Positions 5,197 through 6,492 of a stretch of 6,492 nt of DNA are shown here, piece by piece; the first letter of the stretch is position 1; each line of letters starts with the position of its first letter. The DNA is taken from the NCBI GenBank assembly GCA_041179245.1, contig JBEGTT010000045.1:1-6492 (forward strand), written 5' to 3'. Both the position numbers and the translations under genes were made by a program. The notes under the pieces are model-generated. The model saw only the letters and a list, made by a program, of their open reading frames with translations, searched no databases and was not told the DNA's origin. Origin of the DNA: JBEGTT01 sp041179245. Its GTDB lineage: Bacteria; Pseudomonadota; Gammaproteobacteria; Burkholderiales; Rhodocyclaceae.

Positions 5197-5667
5197 ATGC
5201 AAACCCCAACCCTCAAAACTCGCCTCACCGCGATCCGCGCCATTCGTCACAAAGCTGGTATGGATGATGATGTCTATCGGGCGCTGCTGCAGCGCGTGAT
5301 TGGCGTGACCAGCTCAACGCAGATCAAAGACCTGACCAGCGCCAATAAGGTGCTGTCAGAGTTCCGTCGACTTGGCCTTGGTGTCGATAAAAAGCAGGAC
5401 GGAAAGCCGAAGAATGAGTGGGCATTCGTATTTCGGATGATCCCAACTCGCCAACTGTATGGCCGGAAGATTTTCAGACTCGCCCAGCAGTTGGGGGTAA
5501 TTCAAACGCCTGCAGTTCCTGTGGCCAGCAAAGCCTACGTTGAAGGTATTGCCAAGCAAATGGCTAGTTGCACAACAGCACTAGAGTTTTGCGATGAAGA
5601 GCGGCTGCACAACATCGTGATTGCCCTGCAAGCGCACCTAGACCGTTACAAAAAGAGAGCCTTCTGA
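5197..5667 (+). CDS. gemA: GemA / gp16 family regulatory protein (DUF1018)
   Basis: This 156-residue protein belongs to the gp16/GemA family (DUF1018), encoded just upstream of mor in Mu-like phages. In Mu, GemA is reported to modulate host gene expression and DNA topology. Typical features are the opening L-x-x-I-x-x-I-x-x-x-K-x-x-x-GMDDDVYRALL (residues 10-31), then the SSTQIKDLTSANKVLSEFRRLG block (39-60), the linker with DGKPKNEW (68-75) and the RQLYGRKIFRLAQQLG helix (85-100), and a closing helical segment ending HLDRYKK. The start is ATG 5197, two bases after the upstream stop; an in-frame ATG at 5158 lies inside the previous gene. The ribosome binding site is weak (AAGG at 5180-5183), so coupling to the upstream gene is likely. 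The stop overlaps mor in TGATG. Confidence 0.9.
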   Translation: MQTPTLKTRLTAIRAIRHKAGMDDDVYRALLQRVIGVTSSTQIKDLTSANKVLSEFRRLGLGVDKKQDGKPKNEWAFVFRMIPTRQLYGRKIFRLAQQLGVIQTPAVPVASKAYVEGIAKQMASCTTALEFCDEERLHNIVIALQAHLDRYKKRAF

Positions 5668-6080
5668 TGCTGCCCAAAGTCATCGAGGAGATCATCCGCG
5701 TCATTGGCCACGGCAAGGCAATGGAGTTAGTGCGTGAATTCAGCGGTCAGGAAATGCGGATTCCACGAACAGAATCCAGCGACACATGGGCCGCACTGGT
5801 GGAAGTTATCGGAGAGCGTGCTACCCGTGCACTGTCCGATGCCTTCGCCGGATCAGAAGCGATCTACATCGCCCAATGCACTGCAGCCATCAAGGCTGAA
5901 CGAAACAGAAAGATGATCGCCCGGTACGATGCGCTACTTAAATCAGGCCACAGTGGCCGTGGGGCTGTATCTGTTCTAGTCAGCGAGTTCAAACCGATTA
6001 GCAATCGGTGGGTTGAAGTTGTCGTGAATCGTCCGGCTCCAACTCCTACTGGGCATGAGGCGCAAGGGGAATTGTTCTAA
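5667..6080 (+). CDS. mor: Mor-family activator of middle transcription
   Basis: This 137-residue protein matches the Mor/C family, dimeric activators that bind dyad sites near the -35 region and recruit RNA polymerase to the middle promoter. The hallmarks are the N-terminal dimer helices (IEEIIRVIGHGKAMELVREF), the beta-strand motif SGQEMRIPR (26-34), the helix IYIAQCTAAIKAERNRKMIARYDALL (66-91), and the C-terminal helix-turn-helix HSGRGAVSVLVSEFKPISNR at 95-114. Mu Mor is about 129 residues, so the length fits; the tail after residue 120 is an extra proline-rich end. ATG 5667 overlaps the gemA stop, and AAAGAGAG at 5652-5659 is the binding site. Placement as last gene of the early operon, before a dyad-rich gap, supports the role. 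It could instead behave like C (late activator), but the gemA neighbour favours Mor. Confidence 0.9.
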   Translation: MLPKVIEEIIRVIGHGKAMELVREFSGQEMRIPRTESSDTWAALVEVIGERATRALSDAFAGSEAIYIAQCTAAIKAERNRKMIARYDALLKSGHSGRGAVSVLVSEFKPISNRWVEVVVNRPAPTPTGHEAQGELF

Positions 6081-6089
6081 TTCGTTGGG

Positions 6090-6113
6090 AAAACCAGTGA
6101 TTTATTGGGTTTT
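6090..6113. repeat. Inverted repeat just downstream of mor
   Basis: AAAACC (6090-6095) and GGTTTT (6108-6113) form perfect six-base arms with a 12-base spacer, ten bases after the mor stop. As RNA the stem is AT-rich and weak, so a terminator is unlikely. As DNA it is a candidate dyad for a Mor-type activator, which is inference. Confidence 0.4.
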
Positions 6114-6119
6114 GAGATG

Positions 6120-6135
6120 GCGTAACCATTTACGC
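6120..6135. promoter_or_regulatory. Perfect dyad GCGTAA-CCAT-TTACGC
   Basis: Six-base arms GCGTAA (6120-6125) and TTACGC (6130-6135) flank a four-base spacer, 40 bases after mor. The dyad overlaps the candidate -35 box (6129-6134). An activator or repressor bound here would directly contact or block polymerase. The binding protein is unknown; Mor is the obvious candidate from gene order. Confidence 0.45.
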
Positions 6136-6158
6136 AGGCGTTAATTCCGCGTTAATAT
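6129..6158 (+). promoter_or_regulatory. Candidate middle promoter downstream of mor
   Basis: TTTACG (6129-6134) and TAATAT (6153-6158) each match four of six positions of the sigma-70 -35 and -10 consensus, with 18 bases between. Transcription would start near 6165. The weak boxes together with the dyads at 6090-6135 fit an activator-dependent promoter such as Mu Pm, which lies after mor. This is a prediction by eye, and the -10 box also overlaps one of the GCGTTAAT copies. Confidence 0.35.
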
Positions 6159-6175
6159 TCGCCCCGAATTAACGC
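6138..6175. repeat. Three-copy GCGTTAAT repeat cluster (possible operator)
   Basis: GCGTTAAT occurs directly at 6138-6145 and 6149-6156, with starts 11 bases apart (one helical turn), and inverted at 6168-6175. The first and last copies extend to a perfect ten-base inverted repeat, GCGTTAATTC (6138-6147) against GAATTAACGC (6166-6175), spaced by 18 bases; the middle copy reads GCGTTAATATTC. Regular spacing on one helix face suggests a protein-binding array covering the candidate -10 box and start site. The bound protein is unknown; a phage repressor, one of the HTH proteins of this operon, or Mor could fit. Confidence 0.6.
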
Positions 6176-6181
6176 TATGAC

Positions 6182-6213
6182 AACCCCGTCTTCTTGGATG
6201 GGGTTTGGCTTTT
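6182..6213 (+). terminator. Intrinsic terminator after mor
   Basis: Bases 6182-6190 pair with 6197-6205 in a nine-base-pair stem with one G-T wobble (AACCCCGTC against GATGGGGTT), a six-base loop (6191-6196), and a T-rich tail, TGGCTTTT, to 6213. The stem core of four C-G pairs is strong; the U-tract is interrupted by GGC, so efficiency may be partial. It is placed to end the early operon, but it also lies downstream of the candidate middle promoter. Confidence 0.75.
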
Positions 6214-6235
6214 GTAAATATACTAAGGGGCAACA

Positions 6236-6436
6236 ATGGCTGATCAGCAAGAGCTGCTATCAGGGAATACAGTTCCAGCGGAACGATCATGCAAACTAAT
6301 CTCTGAAAAAGCATTTCCTGAAGGCGAAATGACCGATGAGCAATTTGAAGATTTTGCGCGTATTGAAAATAATGAGATACCACTTGGTGGCGTGAATTTT
6401 AAGAAGAAGCTACGCACTGTCATCCGTGTACGTTGA
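6236..6436 (+). CDS. Hypothetical protein, 66 residues
   Basis: I do not recognise this 66-residue protein. It is acidic in the middle (EKAFPEGEMTDEQFEDFARI, residues 24-43) and basic at the end (NFKKKLRTVIRVR), with no membrane span and one cysteine. The TDEQFEDFARIE stretch looks helical. ATG 6236 has a good AAGGGG at 6225-6230. It is the first gene after the post-mor terminator and repeat region, so it may belong to the middle-expressed set; in Mu-like phages middle or lysis genes usually follow mor. Its base composition resembles the rest of the window. Confidence 0.65.
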   Translation: MADQQELLSGNTVPAERSCKLISEKAFPEGEMTDEQFEDFARIENNEIPLGGVNFKKKLRTVIRVR

Positions 6437-6448
6437 GGTTTATTTCTT

Positions 6449-6492
6449 GTGAATCAGCAGCAGTTTGAAGAAATCGTAAACCAAGTAGTGAT
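6449..6492 (+). CDS. Start of a further gene, truncated by window edge
   Basis: GTG 6449 opens a frame reading MNQQQFEEIVNQVV that remains open to the end of the window. GAGG at 6435-6438 lies ten bases upstream, overlapping the stop of the preceding gene. The helical, glutamine-rich opening is common among phage proteins and does not identify a family. Only 14 codons are visible, so the call rests on the start context and operon spacing. Confidence 0.5.
   Translation, partial: MNQQQFEEIVNQVV

Noticed and set aside
6219..6224. TATACT as -10 box for the 6236 gene
   Set aside because: Transcription would begin near 6231, leaving the ribosome binding site at 6225-6230 outside the RNA, and there is no -35 match upstream.
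1..6492. CRISPR array, tRNA or rRNA
   Set aside because: No regularly spaced long repeats and no tRNA or rRNA-like conserved stretches were seen on either strand.

Overview
The window is the early region of a Mu-like (transposable) phage or prophage, all read from the + strand. The evidence is the gene order: the C-terminal part of a MuA-type DDE transposase, a MuB-type AAA+ ATPase, a run of small early genes including a DUF3164 protein and a phage HU, then a GemA (gp16/DUF1018) protein and a Mor-type activator of middle transcription. Base composition is moderate. The closest gene arrangements I know are in Mu-like prophages of gamma- and betaproteobacteria, so a Gram-negative proteobacterial host is likely. 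The genus cannot be fixed from sequence alone.

Layout: 1-684 is the 3' part of the transposase gene and 730-1473 is the target-DNA-binding ATPase. Two small DNA-binding-type genes follow (winged-helix-like at 1476-1871; HTH plus four-cysteine tail at 1864-2193). After an unknown gene (2195-2443) and DUF3164 (2456-3076) comes a cassette of five tightly packed small genes at 3078-4270: an unknown, a 46-residue membrane protein, a coiled-coil protein, an unknown, and a zinc-finger protein. A 141-bp gap precedes HU (4412-4690), followed by an unknown (4769-5194), gemA (5197-5667) and mor (5667-6080). Downstream of mor, 6081-6235 is non-coding and dense in dyad repeats. It ends in a strong intrinsic terminator. 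A small unknown gene (6236-6436) and the start of another (from 6449) follow.

Nearly every gene from 730 to 4270 and from 5197 to 6080 touches or overlaps its neighbour, or sits within about 50 bases of it, which points to one early operon with translational coupling. Transposase, ATPase and perhaps HU serve replicative transposition. GemA and Mor at the distal end would hand over to middle transcription, and the repeat-rich region after mor is the natural place for the Mor-responsive promoter. No recognisable Gam end-protection gene, Ner, or c repressor lies in the window.

The most interesting items are three copies of an 8-bp motif after mor (with a fourth exact copy before the 4769 gene), the terminator lying between that putative promoter and the next gene, a 22-bp repeated gene junction, a short MuB lacking its N-terminal domain next to two separate HTH proteins, and small genes below usual calling thresholds.
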